A stretch of DNA of 64,000 nt from Porticoccus sp905181945 (GCF_047729555.1 NZ_CP159825.1:682001-746000), one strand, 5' to 3'; positions 9,331-18,593 are shown, numbered from the stretch's first letter. A program made the numbers and translations. The notes: a model not told the origin generated them from the letters alone.

Positions 9331-10146
9331 GTGAATAGAATTAACAAATGTTTTGAGAGTCTTAGTCAAAAAAACAAGAAGGCTCTTATTTCTTATGTTG
9401 TATTAGGTGATCCCGCAAAAGATGTGACGCTTCCCGTCATGCATGCTCTGGTTGACAGCGGAAGTGATATTATCGAAATTGGGGTTCCTTTTTCAGATCC
9501 AACAGCAGAGGGCCCGGTAATTCAGCGTGCCCATGAGCGAGCACTAGAGAATGGCAGCAGTCTTGATGAAGCTTTAATTTTGGTAAAGAAATTTAGAGAA
9601 ACTGACGTCAATACTCCGGTGATATTGATGGGTTATACGAACCCGATTGAAAGAATGGGATATGAAAAATTTATAGAACGTATGGTTGTTTCTGGGGTAG
9701 ATGGAGTTCTTACAGTCGATCTGCCACCAGAAGAGGCAGAAGTATTCAATGAACAGTTAAGGGCATCTAATATAGAGAATATATTCCTTTTGGCGCCCAC
9801 AAGCAGTCAGATAAGACAAAAGAAAGTAACCAACATGGCCGGGGGTTTTGTTTACTATGTTTCATTAAATGGTGTTACTGGCGCTGCCAACTTAGATGTT
9901 GATTCTGTAAAAGATCATGTTAGTAGTATTAGAGCGCTAACTAAGCTCCCAATTTGTGTAGGATTTGGCATTAAGGACGGCGTGACCGCAAGGGCGGTGG
10001 CAGATGTATCTGATGGTGTAGTGGTAGGAAGCGCTATAGTTAATAAAATTGCTGATCTTGCAAAACTGGGGGAACTCGACCCCTTAATATACGCTGAAAC
10101 AGTTTCAGTTATTATTAAAGATATACGCGATGCACTTGATAAGTAG
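9331..10146 (+). CDS. trpA: tryptophan synthase alpha chain
   Basis: Cleaves indole-3-glycerol phosphate to indole and glyceraldehyde 3-phosphate. It starts at a GTG with an AGGAAG ribosome site and has 271 residues. Glu49 in IIEIGVPFSD is the conserved catalytic acid. Counting from it, residue 60, which is Asp in the E. coli enzyme, is encoded by GAG (Glu) at 9508-9510 in PTAEGP. Whether this is typical of the lineage or alters activity cannot be judged here. It partners TrpB encoded just upstream. Confidence 0.96.
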   Translation: MNRINKCFESLSQKNKKALISYVVLGDPAKDVTLPVMHALVDSGSDIIEIGVPFSDPTAEGPVIQRAHERALENGSSLDEALILVKKFRETDVNTPVILMGYTNPIERMGYEKFIERMVVSGVDGVLTVDLPPEEAEVFNEQLRASNIENIFLLAPTSSQIRQKKVTNMAGGFVYYVSLNGVTGAANLDVDSVKDHVSSIRALTKLPICVGFGIKDGVTARAVADVSDGVVVGSAIVNKIADLAKLGELDPLIYAETVSVIIKDIRDALDK

Positions 10147-10185
10147 CAACTGAGCTTGCGAATAAATGACTAAGCGAGAAATATT

Positions 10186-11079
10186 ATGAGTTGGCTGGAA
10201 AAAATTCGTCCAAAAGGTCCTGATACCAAGACAAGGGATCGCACCCAAAACGTCCCTGAGGGAGTATGGACAAAGTGCCCAAAATGCAGTGCGCCTTTAT
10301 ATCGTCCAGAGCTTGAAAAAAATCTAGAAGTTTGCCCTAAGTGTGAGCATCACCTAAGAATAAGTGCAAGGCGTAGGCTGGACATATTTTTAGATAAAGA
10401 AGACCGACAGGAGCTAGCAACTGAGGTTCAGCCTATCGATCGACTTAAATTTAAAGATATTAAAAAATACAAAGATAGAATTACTGAGTCGCAAAGGTCC
10501 ACAGGGGAGGATGATGCTTTAATTGCGATCAAAGGGAGGCTAAAAGGTATGCCTGTTGTGGCTATGGCTTTTGAGTTTTCTTTTCATGGTGGATCTATGG
10601 GTTATGTGGTTGGAGAGCGATTTACCCGTGCTGCTCATCTGGCTCTTGAGAATAATATTCCAGTGGTTTGTTTTTCTGCAACTGGCGGTGCGCGGATGCA
10701 GGAGGCCTTAATTTCTCTTATGCAAATGGCAAAAACTAGCGCTGTAATAGAAAAACTAAAGAATAATGGAATCCCATATATTTCTGTTATGACGGACCCA
10801 GTTTATGGCGGTGTTTCGGCAAGTCTTGCGTTGCTTGGCGATATTAATGCGGCGGAACCAAACGCTAGAGCTGGTTTTGCTGGACCAAATATTATTGAAC
10901 AAACTATTCGCCAGAAATTACCCAAAGGATTTCAGCGTGCAGAATTTTTACTCGAACATGGCGCAATTGATATGATAATAGCTAGGCATAAGATGAGAGA
11001 TACACTCGCCTCTTTGCTTGCTAAGCTCACATATGCAACTAAAAGTGACGGTGCAGATGCCACAAAAAACTCTATCTGA
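10186..11079 (+). CDS. accD: acetyl-CoA carboxylase carboxyltransferase, beta subunit
   Basis: Carboxyltransferase beta subunit that, with AccA, moves the carboxyl group from biotin to acetyl-CoA to make malonyl-CoA. The N-terminal zinc ribbon is intact with Cys31, Cys34, Cys50 and Cys53, followed by the crotonase-fold domain containing FSATGGARMQEALISL and GGVSASLALLGD. It has 297 residues, as usual. Its last 23 bases overlap the start of folC in another frame, a common coupling in this operon. Confidence 0.97.
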   Translation: MSWLEKIRPKGPDTKTRDRTQNVPEGVWTKCPKCSAPLYRPELEKNLEVCPKCEHHLRISARRRLDIFLDKEDRQELATEVQPIDRLKFKDIKKYKDRITESQRSTGEDDALIAIKGRLKGMPVVAMAFEFSFHGGSMGYVVGERFTRAAHLALENNIPVVCFSATGGARMQEALISLMQMAKTSAVIEKLKNNGIPYISVMTDPVYGGVSASLALLGDINAAEPNARAGFAGPNIIEQTIRQKLPKGFQRAEFLLEHGAIDMIIARHKMRDTLASLLAKLTYATKSDGADATKNSI

Positions 11080-12439
11080 GTGGTTAAGTCTTCTAGAAGT
11101 AAATCATCCAACAGAAATTGAATTTGGGTTAAATCGCATAGCCCGAGTTGCGATGAAGCTCGGCTTTTCATCCTCTGAAATAGATAAATTAGCTAACTCA
11201 AACATAAAAGAAGAGAATCGTCTGCATGGCGGAGACAGCTCCAAGATTGGGGTCAAACATCTTGTTAGTCCCGCTAAAAAAATTATTATGGTTGGTGGCA
11301 CCAATGGTAAGGGCTCTTGCGTTGCAATCCTTGATGGTATATTAAGAGCTGCCGGCCACAAAGTGGGCACATACACTTCGCCGCATCTGATCAGATACAA
11401 TGAGCGAATAAGCATTAATGGCTGCCATGCAACTGATGCGGAGATTTGCTCTGCCTTTGAGGAAATAGAGCTAGCAAGAGGTCCTATTAGCTTAAGTTAT
11501 TTCGAATTCTCCACTTTAGCAGCATTACTAATTATGGCTTCTGAAAAATTAGATTTTGCAATACTTGAAGTTGGGCTTGGGGGGAGGCTGGATGCAATCA
11601 ATTTTATGGACCCATGCATGTCAATTATCACCAGTATTGCGCTTGACCATCAGGATTGGCTTGGCCATGATCTTGATGGCATAGGGGCTGAAAAAGCTGG
11701 CATAGGAAGGAAGGGGATTCCTCTGATTTATGGCGACATGCAACCTATTCAGGGAGTTCTGGATACTGCTGGTAGCCTACAGGTGAAACTTTTAATAAAT
11801 GGACAAGATTTTTCTTTCGAGCAATTTGGCGTACCAGCACCTGCATTTCTTCCAGCTGCTAGCGTGGCATGCGGCTTACAGGCTGCAGTACTTTTAGATC
11901 CAAGTCTAAGTTCATCCTTGCTCGAAGAGGCTCTGAGTCTTGTACGACTGGATGGTCGCTATCAGAGGTTATGTGTAGACGGTGTAAACATTATTTTGGA
12001 TGTAGCGCATAACCCGCAAGCATCGGAGTTGCTATCTAAACGATTAGCTCATTCAGCAAAAGGTAGGATTGTAGCAATAGCAGGAATGATGTCAGATAAA
12101 GATATTTTGGGTATTTTAGAGCCCATGATACCAATAGTTGACACTTGGTACTTTTGCGATATACCCGGCAATTCTAGAGCATCTAGAGCTCGCAACGCTG
12201 CTTCTATATATAATGATCACTTGCAAGCGAGAATCTGCAAGCAAATGCATAGAAATCACTCCAAGCCAGGAGGCAGTCTTGATGTTGGTTCAGAAAAAAT
12301 TGAAGTTTTTGAGCGAGAGTCTTCAGAAAAAGCCATTAAAGAGGCCATCAGTAATGCAAAGCCTGCAGATACTGTAGTTGTTTTCGGTTCTTTTGTTGTT
12401 GTCGGCTCTGTCCTTAATTGGCTAAAGAATATAAATTAG
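11057..12439 (+). CDS. folC: bifunctional folylpolyglutamate / dihydrofolate synthase
   Basis: ATP-dependent addition of glutamate to dihydropteroate and to folates. The Mur-ligase-type P-loop GGTNGKGS is at residues 80-87, with LEVGLGGRLDAIN and LDVAHNPQA further on. The ATG at 11057 lies inside accD and gives about 460 residues. The segment between the N-terminal helix (ending around LGF, residue 37) and the P-loop is roughly 25 residues longer than in common FolC proteins and is hydrophilic. There is no strong ribosome site, so it is probably coupled to accD translation. Confidence 0.94.
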   Translation: MPQKTLSEWLSLLEVNHPTEIEFGLNRIARVAMKLGFSSSEIDKLANSNIKEENRLHGGDSSKIGVKHLVSPAKKIIMVGGTNGKGSCVAILDGILRAAGHKVGTYTSPHLIRYNERISINGCHATDAEICSAFEEIELARGPISLSYFEFSTLAALLIMASEKLDFAILEVGLGGRLDAINFMDPCMSIITSIALDHQDWLGHDLDGIGAEKAGIGRKGIPLIYGDMQPIQGVLDTAGSLQVKLLINGQDFSFEQFGVPAPAFLPAASVACGLQAAVLLDPSLSSSLLEEALSLVRLDGRYQRLCVDGVNIILDVAHNPQASELLSKRLAHSAKGRIVAIAGMMSDKDILGILEPMIPIVDTWYFCDIPGNSRASRARNAASIYNDHLQARICKQMHRNHSKPGGSLDVGSEKIEVFERESSEKAIKEAISNAKPADTVVVFGSFVVVGSVLNWLKNIN

Positions 12440-12477
12440 CTGAGTTTTTAAGTTACCATCAACCAGGAGTGTTATTT

Positions 12478-13002
12478 ATGAGAGGCGCCGTAAAATCATA
12501 CATAATGTATGCTGCTACATTGTCTGCTTTGGCGGTTATATTTGTACCATTGCTTATTGAAAGCCTCATGTCTAAAAAAGTAGATGAGACTTCTGTGATC
12601 CCAGTAAATAGAAATATTGGCACTCTTGTTTCGATGCCGATTAGATCTAAGAATATCATATCGGCGAAGTCCGATGAAAAAATATTCCAGCCACAAAGTA
12701 GATCAAGTCAGTCGGGCAGCTCTCTTGACGACAAAACTCCATCACTGTCACACGAAGGAATTCCTTTAGCTTGGGTGCTGCAAGTCGGTAGCTTCCCGGA
12801 AAAAAAATCTGCTATAGCCCTCTCTGAAAAACTTTCAGTTGATGGGTATAGGTCTTTTGTCAGAGACCTGAAAGATAGCAAGAGCACTGTCAGTCGTGTT
12901 TTTGTGGGACCAAAAATTATAAAGCAAACGCTGATTAACGATAAAACTGTCTTGGATAAACAATATGGCTTTGATTCACATTTAATGTATTTTGAGCCCT
13001 GA
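12478..13002 (+). CDS. SPOR-domain membrane protein (DedD-like)
   Basis: About 174 residues: a short cytoplasmic start, one transmembrane segment (about residues 8-29), a Ser-rich low-complexity linker and a C-terminal SPOR domain beginning at WVLQVGSFPEK. SPOR domains bind denuded septal peptidoglycan, and the gene position between folC and cvpA matches dedD, so a role in division is inferred. The ATG at 12478 has an AGGAG site nine bases upstream. An upstream TTG at 12418 would run into folC and is unlikely. Confidence 0.88.
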   Translation: MRGAVKSYIMYAATLSALAVIFVPLLIESLMSKKVDETSVIPVNRNIGTLVSMPIRSKNIISAKSDEKIFQPQSRSSQSGSSLDDKTPSLSHEGIPLAWVLQVGSFPEKKSAIALSEKLSVDGYRSFVRDLKDSKSTVSRVFVGPKIIKQTLINDKTVLDKQYGFDSHLMYFEP

Positions 13003-13082
13003 AGTTATGCAAGAGCTCTGTTACAATTCTATTTTTTTAAAATTTTACCCGTACCTATGTATTGCAATATGGCGCCTAAATC

Positions 13083-13577
13083 ATGAATTCAGCTGACTGG
13101 ATAATTTTGGGACTAATAAGCATTTCTGCAATCATCAGTGCAGTCAGGGGCGTTGTAAAAGAGGTTGTGTCCCTTTTTGTATGGGTGTTAGCTGCAGTTA
13201 TTGCATCTATATTTCATGATGATTTTGCCGTGTTGATGGTAAACTTAATCGATACTTCGTTTCTAAGAACTTTAGTTGCTTGGATTGCCTTATTTATTGT
13301 CTGCCTGCTAACGGGGAGTATTGTAAATTATTTGCTAGGAAAATTAATTCAGGTTTCAGGTTTATCTGGTACTGACAGACTGCTAGGTATAGTCTTTGGG
13401 ATTGCACGTGCTTTAACTATTATCATGGTGTTTTTAATTATAACCCCAAAAGTTTTTCCTGCAGCACATGCGCAGTGGTGGATTGAGTCAACCTTTATTC
13501 CATACCTGATTCCCTATCAGGATTGGGCACAAGAAATAGGATCGCTCGCTTTAAATTTCCTAAAAAACCTGTTTTAA
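13083..13577 (+). CDS. cvpA: CvpA family membrane protein
   Basis: 164 residues with four predicted membrane helices and the family N-terminus (DWIILGLISISAIISAVRGVVKE). It is known in E. coli for a need in colicin V production and is now linked to envelope homeostasis; the molecular role is unsettled. It lies directly before purF, as in most gammaproteobacteria, 51 bases apart and probably cotranscribed. Confidence 0.93.
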   Translation: MNSADWIILGLISISAIISAVRGVVKEVVSLFVWVLAAVIASIFHDDFAVLMVNLIDTSFLRTLVAWIALFIVCLLTGSIVNYLLGKLIQVSGLSGTDRLLGIVFGIARALTIIMVFLIITPKVFPAAHAQWWIESTFIPYLIPYQDWAQEIGSLALNFLKNLF

Positions 13578-13627
13578 GTAAATTAAATTAAATTGACTAA
13601 CATCTGCAGAAAGAGGCTAGAAAATCC

Positions 13628-15157
13628 ATGTGTGGAATCGTCGGAATTTATGGAAAAACAGACGTAAAGCTCAAACTTTACGATGCTTTAACTATGTTGC
13701 AGCATCGTGGCCAAGATGCTGCAGGGATCATGACTTGTCATAATGGTCGATTTAATCAAAGAAAGGGTGTCGGGCTAGTGAAAGATGTCTTTCATTCCCG
13801 TCATATGAACGAACTGCAGGGTAATATCGGCATTGGTCATGTCCGTTACCCAACAGCCGGTAGCTCTAGCCCAGCGCTTGCGCAACCCTTTTATGTAAAT
13901 TCTCCGTATGGAATTTGTATGGCTCATAATGGAAATTTGACAAATACAGATGAATTAATGGCATTACTCTTCAGTACTGATCTACGCCACATTAATACTG
14001 ACTCTGATTCTGAAGCCTTGCTCAATGTATTTGCTCATGAACTACTTGCACAAGAAATGACCAAGCCCTCGACAGAGGACATTTTTGATGCTGTTGGGCG
14101 CGTTCATAAACGGTGTCGTGGCGCCTATGCAGTGGTAGGAATGATAGCTAATTACGGAATGGTGGCCTTTAGAGATCCTTATGGTATACGTCCTCTTATT
14201 TACGGCCAACGCAAAACAAGCACAGGAATGGAGTATATGGTCGCATCTGAAAGTGTGGCTATGGATGTTTTGGGTTACACCGTTATTCGAGATCTGGATC
14301 CTGGTGAAGCTTTGTATGTTGATCAAGAAGGAGGATTACATTTAAAACAATGTGTTAAAAACCCTCAACTGAATCCATGTATTTTTGAGTACGTTTACTT
14401 CGCTCGACCTGATTCGATTATTGATAAGGTATCTGTGTACCAAGCTCGATTGAGGATGGGCAAGAAGCTTGCACAAAAAATAAAAAAATTATCCATATAT
14501 AAAGATATTGATGTAATTATTCCAATCCCAGATACAAGCCGTGTTTCTGCCCAGGCAATTGCTGAGGAGTTAGGGGTAAAATTTCGTGAAGGTTTCATGA
14601 AAAATCGTTATATCGGTCGAACCTTTATTATGCCGGGACAAAAAGAAAGAAAAAAATCTGTTCGCCAGAAACTAAATCCTGTGAAGGTTGAATTTGAGGG
14701 TAAAAATGTATTACTCGTTGATGATTCCATTGTTCGCGGAACAACATCAAGAGAAATTATAGAAATGGCAAGAGATGCTGGCGCCAATAAAGTTTACATG
14801 GCATCGTCAGCCCCCCCTGTCCGCCATCCTAACGTCTACGGTATTGATATGCCGTCCGCACAAGAGCTGATAGCCCATGATCGAACTGAAGAAGAAATTT
14901 CCTCTCTCATTGGAGCTGATTTTTTAGTATATCAAGATCTAAATGATTTAGTGGATAGCGTCAAAGAAGGCAATCCAAATATCAAAAAATTTGATTGCGC
15001 AGTATTTGATGGGCACTATGTTACCGGAGATATTAATCAAGATTACCTTAAAAAAATAGATACCGAAAGAAATGATTCAGCAAAAAATGGTTCCAATAAA
15101 AATGAATTAGACATCAACCAGTCTATTGGTTTGCATAATTCAGGCATAGATACGTAG
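13628..15157 (+). CDS. purF: amidophosphoribosyltransferase
   Basis: First committed step of purine synthesis: glutamine plus PRPP gives phosphoribosylamine. The N-terminal nucleophile Cys2 follows Met in MCGIVGIYGK, and the PRPP-binding motif VLLVDDSIVRGTT is in the C-terminal half. It has 509 residues; the last 35 or so are hydrophilic and Asn/Ser-rich, probably a flexible tail. The start has a purine-rich ribosome site (AAGAGG). I saw no convincing PurR-type operator immediately upstream. Confidence 0.97.
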   Translation: MCGIVGIYGKTDVKLKLYDALTMLQHRGQDAAGIMTCHNGRFNQRKGVGLVKDVFHSRHMNELQGNIGIGHVRYPTAGSSSPALAQPFYVNSPYGICMAHNGNLTNTDELMALLFSTDLRHINTDSDSEALLNVFAHELLAQEMTKPSTEDIFDAVGRVHKRCRGAYAVVGMIANYGMVAFRDPYGIRPLIYGQRKTSTGMEYMVASESVAMDVLGYTVIRDLDPGEALYVDQEGGLHLKQCVKNPQLNPCIFEYVYFARPDSIIDKVSVYQARLRMGKKLAQKIKKLSIYKDIDVIIPIPDTSRVSAQAIAEELGVKFREGFMKNRYIGRTFIMPGQKERKKSVRQKLNPVKVEFEGKNVLLVDDSIVRGTTSREIIEMARDAGANKVYMASSAPPVRHPNVYGIDMPSAQELIAHDRTEEEISSLIGADFLVYQDLNDLVDSVKEGNPNIKKFDCAVFDGHYVTGDINQDYLKKIDTERNDSAKNGSNKNELDINQSIGLHNSGIDT

Positions 15158-15221
15158 TAAAATTTTAATTAAACTGATCTTGTACAAAATGGCAGATTGA
15201 CTAATTTTGGAAGAAAAATAA

Positions 15222-16421
15222 ATGAATATAGATGATGTCAATGATCCTCATTCTGATTTTAAGTTTGACACATTAGCTATTAGGGCTGGCCATGTTAGAA
15301 CACATGAAGGCGAACACGGAGAACCTTTGTTTCTGACCTCTAGTTATGTCTTTACAGATTCGGCTGAAGCGGCTGCTAGATTCTCTGGCGAACAGTCAGG
15401 AAATGTCTATTCACGATACACAAACCCAACAGTAAGTATTCTTGAAAAAAGAATTGCTGCATTAGAGTGTGCTGAGAGAGCAGTTGCGACTTCTTCTGGT
15501 ATGGCGGCTATTTTGAGCACCTGCATGACCTTTCTTAAGGCGGGCGATCATATTGTGTGCTCTCGTAGTGTTTTTGGGGCAACTACTGTTTTGCTAGATA
15601 AATACTTATCTCGCTTCGGAATAGAAACAACCTTTGTTTCGTTGACCGATCTTGATCAGTGGCATCAAGCTATGCGACCACAAACCAGAATACTCTATCT
15701 AGAAACGCCTTCAAACCCGTTGTGCGATGTTGCTGATGTGGAGTCAGTTGCCGCTATTGCCCGAAAAAATAACGCATTGTTGGTGGTAGATAACTGCTTC
15801 TGTACCCCTGCATTACAGCAACCATTAAAACTTGGTGCTGACCTGATTATCCACTCAGCTACAAAATACCTAGATGGTCAAGGCCGCTGCCTCGGCGGTA
15901 TAGTTGCCGGTAGCAAAGAACTCATAGGTCAAGTTTTAACTTTTATCCGAACAGCAGGCCCCACTATGAGCCCATTTAATGCATGGGTATTTCTTAAAGG
16001 GTTAGAAACCCTGAAACTACGCATGCATGCTCATTCAAGTAACGCTATGGAATTAGCGATTTGGCTTCAGGAGCAACCAAAAGTGAAGGAGGTTTTTTAT
16101 GCAGGTCTTGAAAGTCACCCAGGACACAAGCTGGCTTCTAGACAACAGACTGCTTTTGGCGGTGTTTTATCATTTAAAGTTAAGGGGGACAGAAAAGAGG
16201 CATGGAAGGTCATTGATAGTACGAAGTTAATGTCATTGACCGCTAATCTTGGAGACACAAAAACAACGATAGTTCATCCAGCTACAACGACCCATGGGCG
16301 TTTAAGCTTAGAGCAAAAAGAAGAGGCAGGAATTACAGGTAACCTTATTCGTGTGGCTGTTGGGTTGGAAGATATTGATGATCTTAAAGAAGATCTCTTG
16401 CAAGGACTGAAAGCCCTGTAA
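15222..16421 (+). CDS. metZ: O-succinylhomoserine sulfhydrylase
   Basis: PLP enzyme of the Cys/Met metabolism family that makes homocysteine directly from O-succinylhomoserine and sulfide. The PLP lysine is in HSATKYLDGQG, with YSRYTNPT near the N-terminus and SSGMAAIL. It has 399 residues. Assignment to MetZ rather than MetB or MetC rests on its position after purF, as in Pseudomonas, and on overall resemblance. It implies methionine synthesis by direct sulfhydrylation. Confidence 0.92.
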   Translation: MNIDDVNDPHSDFKFDTLAIRAGHVRTHEGEHGEPLFLTSSYVFTDSAEAAARFSGEQSGNVYSRYTNPTVSILEKRIAALECAERAVATSSGMAAILSTCMTFLKAGDHIVCSRSVFGATTVLLDKYLSRFGIETTFVSLTDLDQWHQAMRPQTRILYLETPSNPLCDVADVESVAAIARKNNALLVVDNCFCTPALQQPLKLGADLIIHSATKYLDGQGRCLGGIVAGSKELIGQVLTFIRTAGPTMSPFNAWVFLKGLETLKLRMHAHSSNAMELAIWLQEQPKVKEVFYAGLESHPGHKLASRQQTAFGGVLSFKVKGDRKEAWKVIDSTKLMSLTANLGDTKTTIVHPATTTHGRLSLEQKEEAGITGNLIRVAVGLEDIDDLKEDLLQGLKAL

Positions 16422-16465
16422 ATTTTGCTAGCAAAATATGCCAATCATTTTATGAGCATATTTTG
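16422..16465. terminator. possible bidirectional terminator between metZ and gst
   Basis: A 16-base palindrome at 16422-16437 is followed by a 10-bp inverted repeat (16432-16441 with 16456-16465) that spans the stop of the convergent glutathione transferase. The stems are AT-rich with a T-run on the distal arm. It would end metZ transcripts, but the GC content is low for an intrinsic terminator. Confidence 0.35.
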
Positions 16466-17119
16466 TGCACCTTCAACAAAATCATCTTTTTTGGTATCAT
16501 CTTCGTATTCAGCGGGCGGATTGTTAATGCCTTTTATGAAAGCAGGGCGCTCACCAAGCCGATTAACCCAAGAAGACAGGCTAGGGAAGTCCTCTATCTC
16601 AACTCCAGACCACCCATGAATCCTCACCCATGGCCAGCTTGATATATCAGCTATGCTTAGTTCTTCTGAAAGATATTCTCTTCCCTTTAGGTGAGTATCC
16701 AGCACCCCAAATAAGCGTCTTATTTCATTCTGATAGCGATCAATAGCAGGCTGGTAAGTTTCGTGCCAGTATCGAAAAAAAACATTTGCTTGCCCCATCA
16801 TTGGCCCTATGCCTCCCATTTGAAACATCAACCATTGCAAAACACGTGATCGCTCATCAGGAGCATTAGGTAGTAGTCGACCTGTTTTTTCAGCCAAATA
16901 AATTAGAATAGCTCCGGATTCAAAAACCGTGAAATCATTATTATCATGATCGACAATAGTTGGAATTCTACCATTTGGGTTAAGCTTCAAATACTCGGGT
17001 TCTTTTTGCTGATTCTTGCTCAATTTCAACTCTTTAAGTTTATATGTGAGCCCAAGTTCTTCTAGCGCAATGCTGATTTTATGACCATTGGGAGTCGCTG
17101 CAGTATATAGTTCAATCAT
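16445..17119 (-). CDS. glutathione S-transferase family protein (YfcG-like)
   Basis: A 224-residue cytosolic glutathione transferase with an N-terminal thioredoxin-fold domain and a C-terminal helical domain. The start MIELYTAATPNGHKISIALEE resembles the Ure2/YfcG group, in which Thr and Asn near residues 8-11 replace the usual catalytic Tyr or Ser. Members of that group reduce disulfides with glutathione. NPNGRIPTIVD and FESGAILIYLAEK form the glutathione site. It is transcribed toward metZ and away from msrA, so it pairs with another thiol or oxidative-repair gene. Confidence 0.9.
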   Translation of the reverse strand: MIELYTAATPNGHKISIALEELGLTYKLKELKLSKNQQKEPEYLKLNPNGRIPTIVDHDNNDFTVFESGAILIYLAEKTGRLLPNAPDERSRVLQWLMFQMGGIGPMMGQANVFFRYWHETYQPAIDRYQNEIRRLFGVLDTHLKGREYLSEELSIADISSWPWVRIHGWSGVEIEDFPSLSSWVNRLGERPAFIKGINNPPAEYEDDTKKDDFVEGAQNMLIK

Positions 17120-17240
17120 AAAAATCCTCGCTGAGTCATTACATCGAGCTGCGGTTATTTGGCAATCTAGTGTAAGTTAGCATATGAAGACCGAGCAAGA
17201 AATTAATTTTTTACAAATATTAGACGGATTGAGGTTGGAT

Positions 17241-17873
17241 ATGTTTAGTCATTTAATTAAGAACGAAATAGTTGATGCAAAAAATGCATTATCAGAACAA
17301 GGTCAGAAGGAGGCTAGCTATTACACTCATTGCATTCATGGACGCACTTTGACCCCACCTTTCCCAGATGATTTACACGAGATTGTCTTAGGTTTGGGTT
17401 GCTTTTGGGGGGCCGAAAGAAGGTTCTGGTCCCAGCCAGGAGTATATACAACGGCCGTAGGGTATGCTGGTGGTCACACTGAAAGCCCAACCTATGAAGA
17501 AGTTTGCTCTGGCTTAACTGGACATGCAGAGGTTGTAAAAGTTGTATTCGATTTCGCGCAGATAACTTTGCAAGAGGTACTTAATATTTTTTGGGAATCG
17601 CATAACCCTACCGAAGGTATGCGGCAAGGGAATGATCAAGGAACGCAGTACCGTTCCGTGATTTATTGTCACACAAATGAACAACTAAATTTAGCATTAA
17701 GCAGTAAAAATGCTTATCAGGAAAACTTAAAACAGTCAGGGTATCCGGCCATAACGACAGAGATACTACCAAGCACGATTTTTTATTATGCAGAAAAATA
17801 TCACCAACAGTATTTAGCAAAAAATCCTAATGGATATTGCGGACTAAAGGGTACGGGAGTTAAGAGTGCTTAA
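17241..17873 (+). CDS. msrA: peptide methionine sulfoxide reductase A
   Basis: Repairs S-methionine sulfoxide in proteins. With the start at 17241 the catalytic cysteine is Cys54 in GLGCFWGAE, and the recycling cysteine lies in NPNGYCGLKGTGV near the C-terminus. An ATG at 17184 in the same frame would add 19 residues. The 17241 start is preferred because the resulting N-terminus resembles that of E. coli MsrA and a GAGG ribosome site precedes it. It lies divergent from the glutathione transferase gene. Confidence 0.94.
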   Translation: MFSHLIKNEIVDAKNALSEQGQKEASYYTHCIHGRTLTPPFPDDLHEIVLGLGCFWGAERRFWSQPGVYTTAVGYAGGHTESPTYEEVCSGLTGHAEVVKVVFDFAQITLQEVLNIFWESHNPTEGMRQGNDQGTQYRSVIYCHTNEQLNLALSSKNAYQENLKQSGYPAITTEILPSTIFYYAEKYHQQYLAKNPNGYCGLKGTGVKSA

Positions 17874-18170
17874 GCCTTTTGATCTAATAAAAAAATTAAA
17901 GCGAGACTTTTTTATAAAATATTGATATATATAGTTATATTTTCAATATTCAGTAATATTAGTTAAAATTTCAATAAAGGTGCCTTCTGCCTATAGATTT
18001 ATTGAGCAAAGGTCATTAAAATCGGCGTTCGACAATTCTTAACAATGATTTAAAATTGCTAAAAACTGTTTAATATTGTTGTAAGTTTTTGGGTTAATGA
18101 CAGTTAGAGGTTCTTATTTTCTGACTGCTTTGGTTTATTTTTGAAGTAAATTTTTAAGAGGAATATGAGC
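17874..18170. other. AT-rich intergenic region before the lipoprotein gene
   Basis: About 297 bases without a gene. It contains an 8-bp inverted repeat (17918-17925 with 17943-17950) and several AT tracts. No tRNA, known small RNA or clear promoter with both hexamers was recognised. It presumably holds the promoter of the lipoprotein gene and any terminator for msrA. Confidence 0.4.
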
Positions 18171-18524
18171 ATGAATTTTATTAAGTTACTTGGTGTGTCT
18201 GTCCTAGTTTTAGGTTTGGTCGCATGTGCTGAAAAGTCAGAAGAAGCCGCTGCACCAGAAGCAGGTGAAGCGACAAATGATAATATCAGCAAATTCAATA
18301 CAGAAAAATTTGGTAGTTCGTCCGATCCTTCAACTGCACCAGCTCCAGCATTTGCTATTTCAAAAAATTTGAAGCCTGGCGAGTATGTTAACGAGAAAGG
18401 TGAGGTAATGAAGAATAGAGAGCTTGAGGGTGTTGTTGAAAATCCTAAGTTGCGTGAAATACCAGAAGGCATAGAGGAAGGCAGTGTAGAGCACACTATG
18501 TGGCTTCTTTCACAGGAAGAGTAA
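18171..18524 (+). CDS. small acidic lipoprotein, function unknown
   Basis: About 117 residues. It has a lipoprotein signal peptide: a short positive start (MNFIK), a hydrophobic stretch, then the lipobox LVAC at residues 15-18. The mature part is rich in Ala and Glu, then has a conserved-looking core (NLKPGEYVNEKGEVMKNREL) and an acidic tail. The ATG at 18171 is chosen over 18165 because the AAGAGGA site at 18156-18162 is eight bases away from it and only two from the other. It has its own strong terminator, so it is monocistronic. I do not recognise a family. Confidence 0.8.
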   Translation: MNFIKLLGVSVLVLGLVACAEKSEEAAAPEAGEATNDNISKFNTEKFGSSSDPSTAPAPAFAISKNLKPGEYVNEKGEVMKNRELEGVVENPKLREIPEGIEEGSVEHTMWLLSQEE

Positions 18525-18557
18525 TTCTTAAGCTATTCTTTAGTGTAGAAAATACTG

Positions 18558-18593
18558 AATCCCAGCGAGTTATTGACCGCTGGGATTTTTTTT
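18558..18593 (+). terminator. rho-independent terminator after the lipoprotein gene
   Basis: A 10-bp stem (18558-18567 with 18578-18587) with a GC core, a ten-base loop and an eight-base T-run ending at 18593. It is one of the strongest intrinsic terminators in the window and isolates the lipoprotein gene from dbpA. Confidence 0.92.

Noticed and set aside
17874..18164. Small RNA in the gap before the lipoprotein gene
   Set aside because: There are AT-rich repeats but no promoter-terminator pair and no known RNA motif.
18104..18496. A 130-codon minus-strand open frame over the lipoprotein gene
   Set aside because: The sense gene has a signal peptide, lipobox, ribosome site and terminator; the antisense frame has none.
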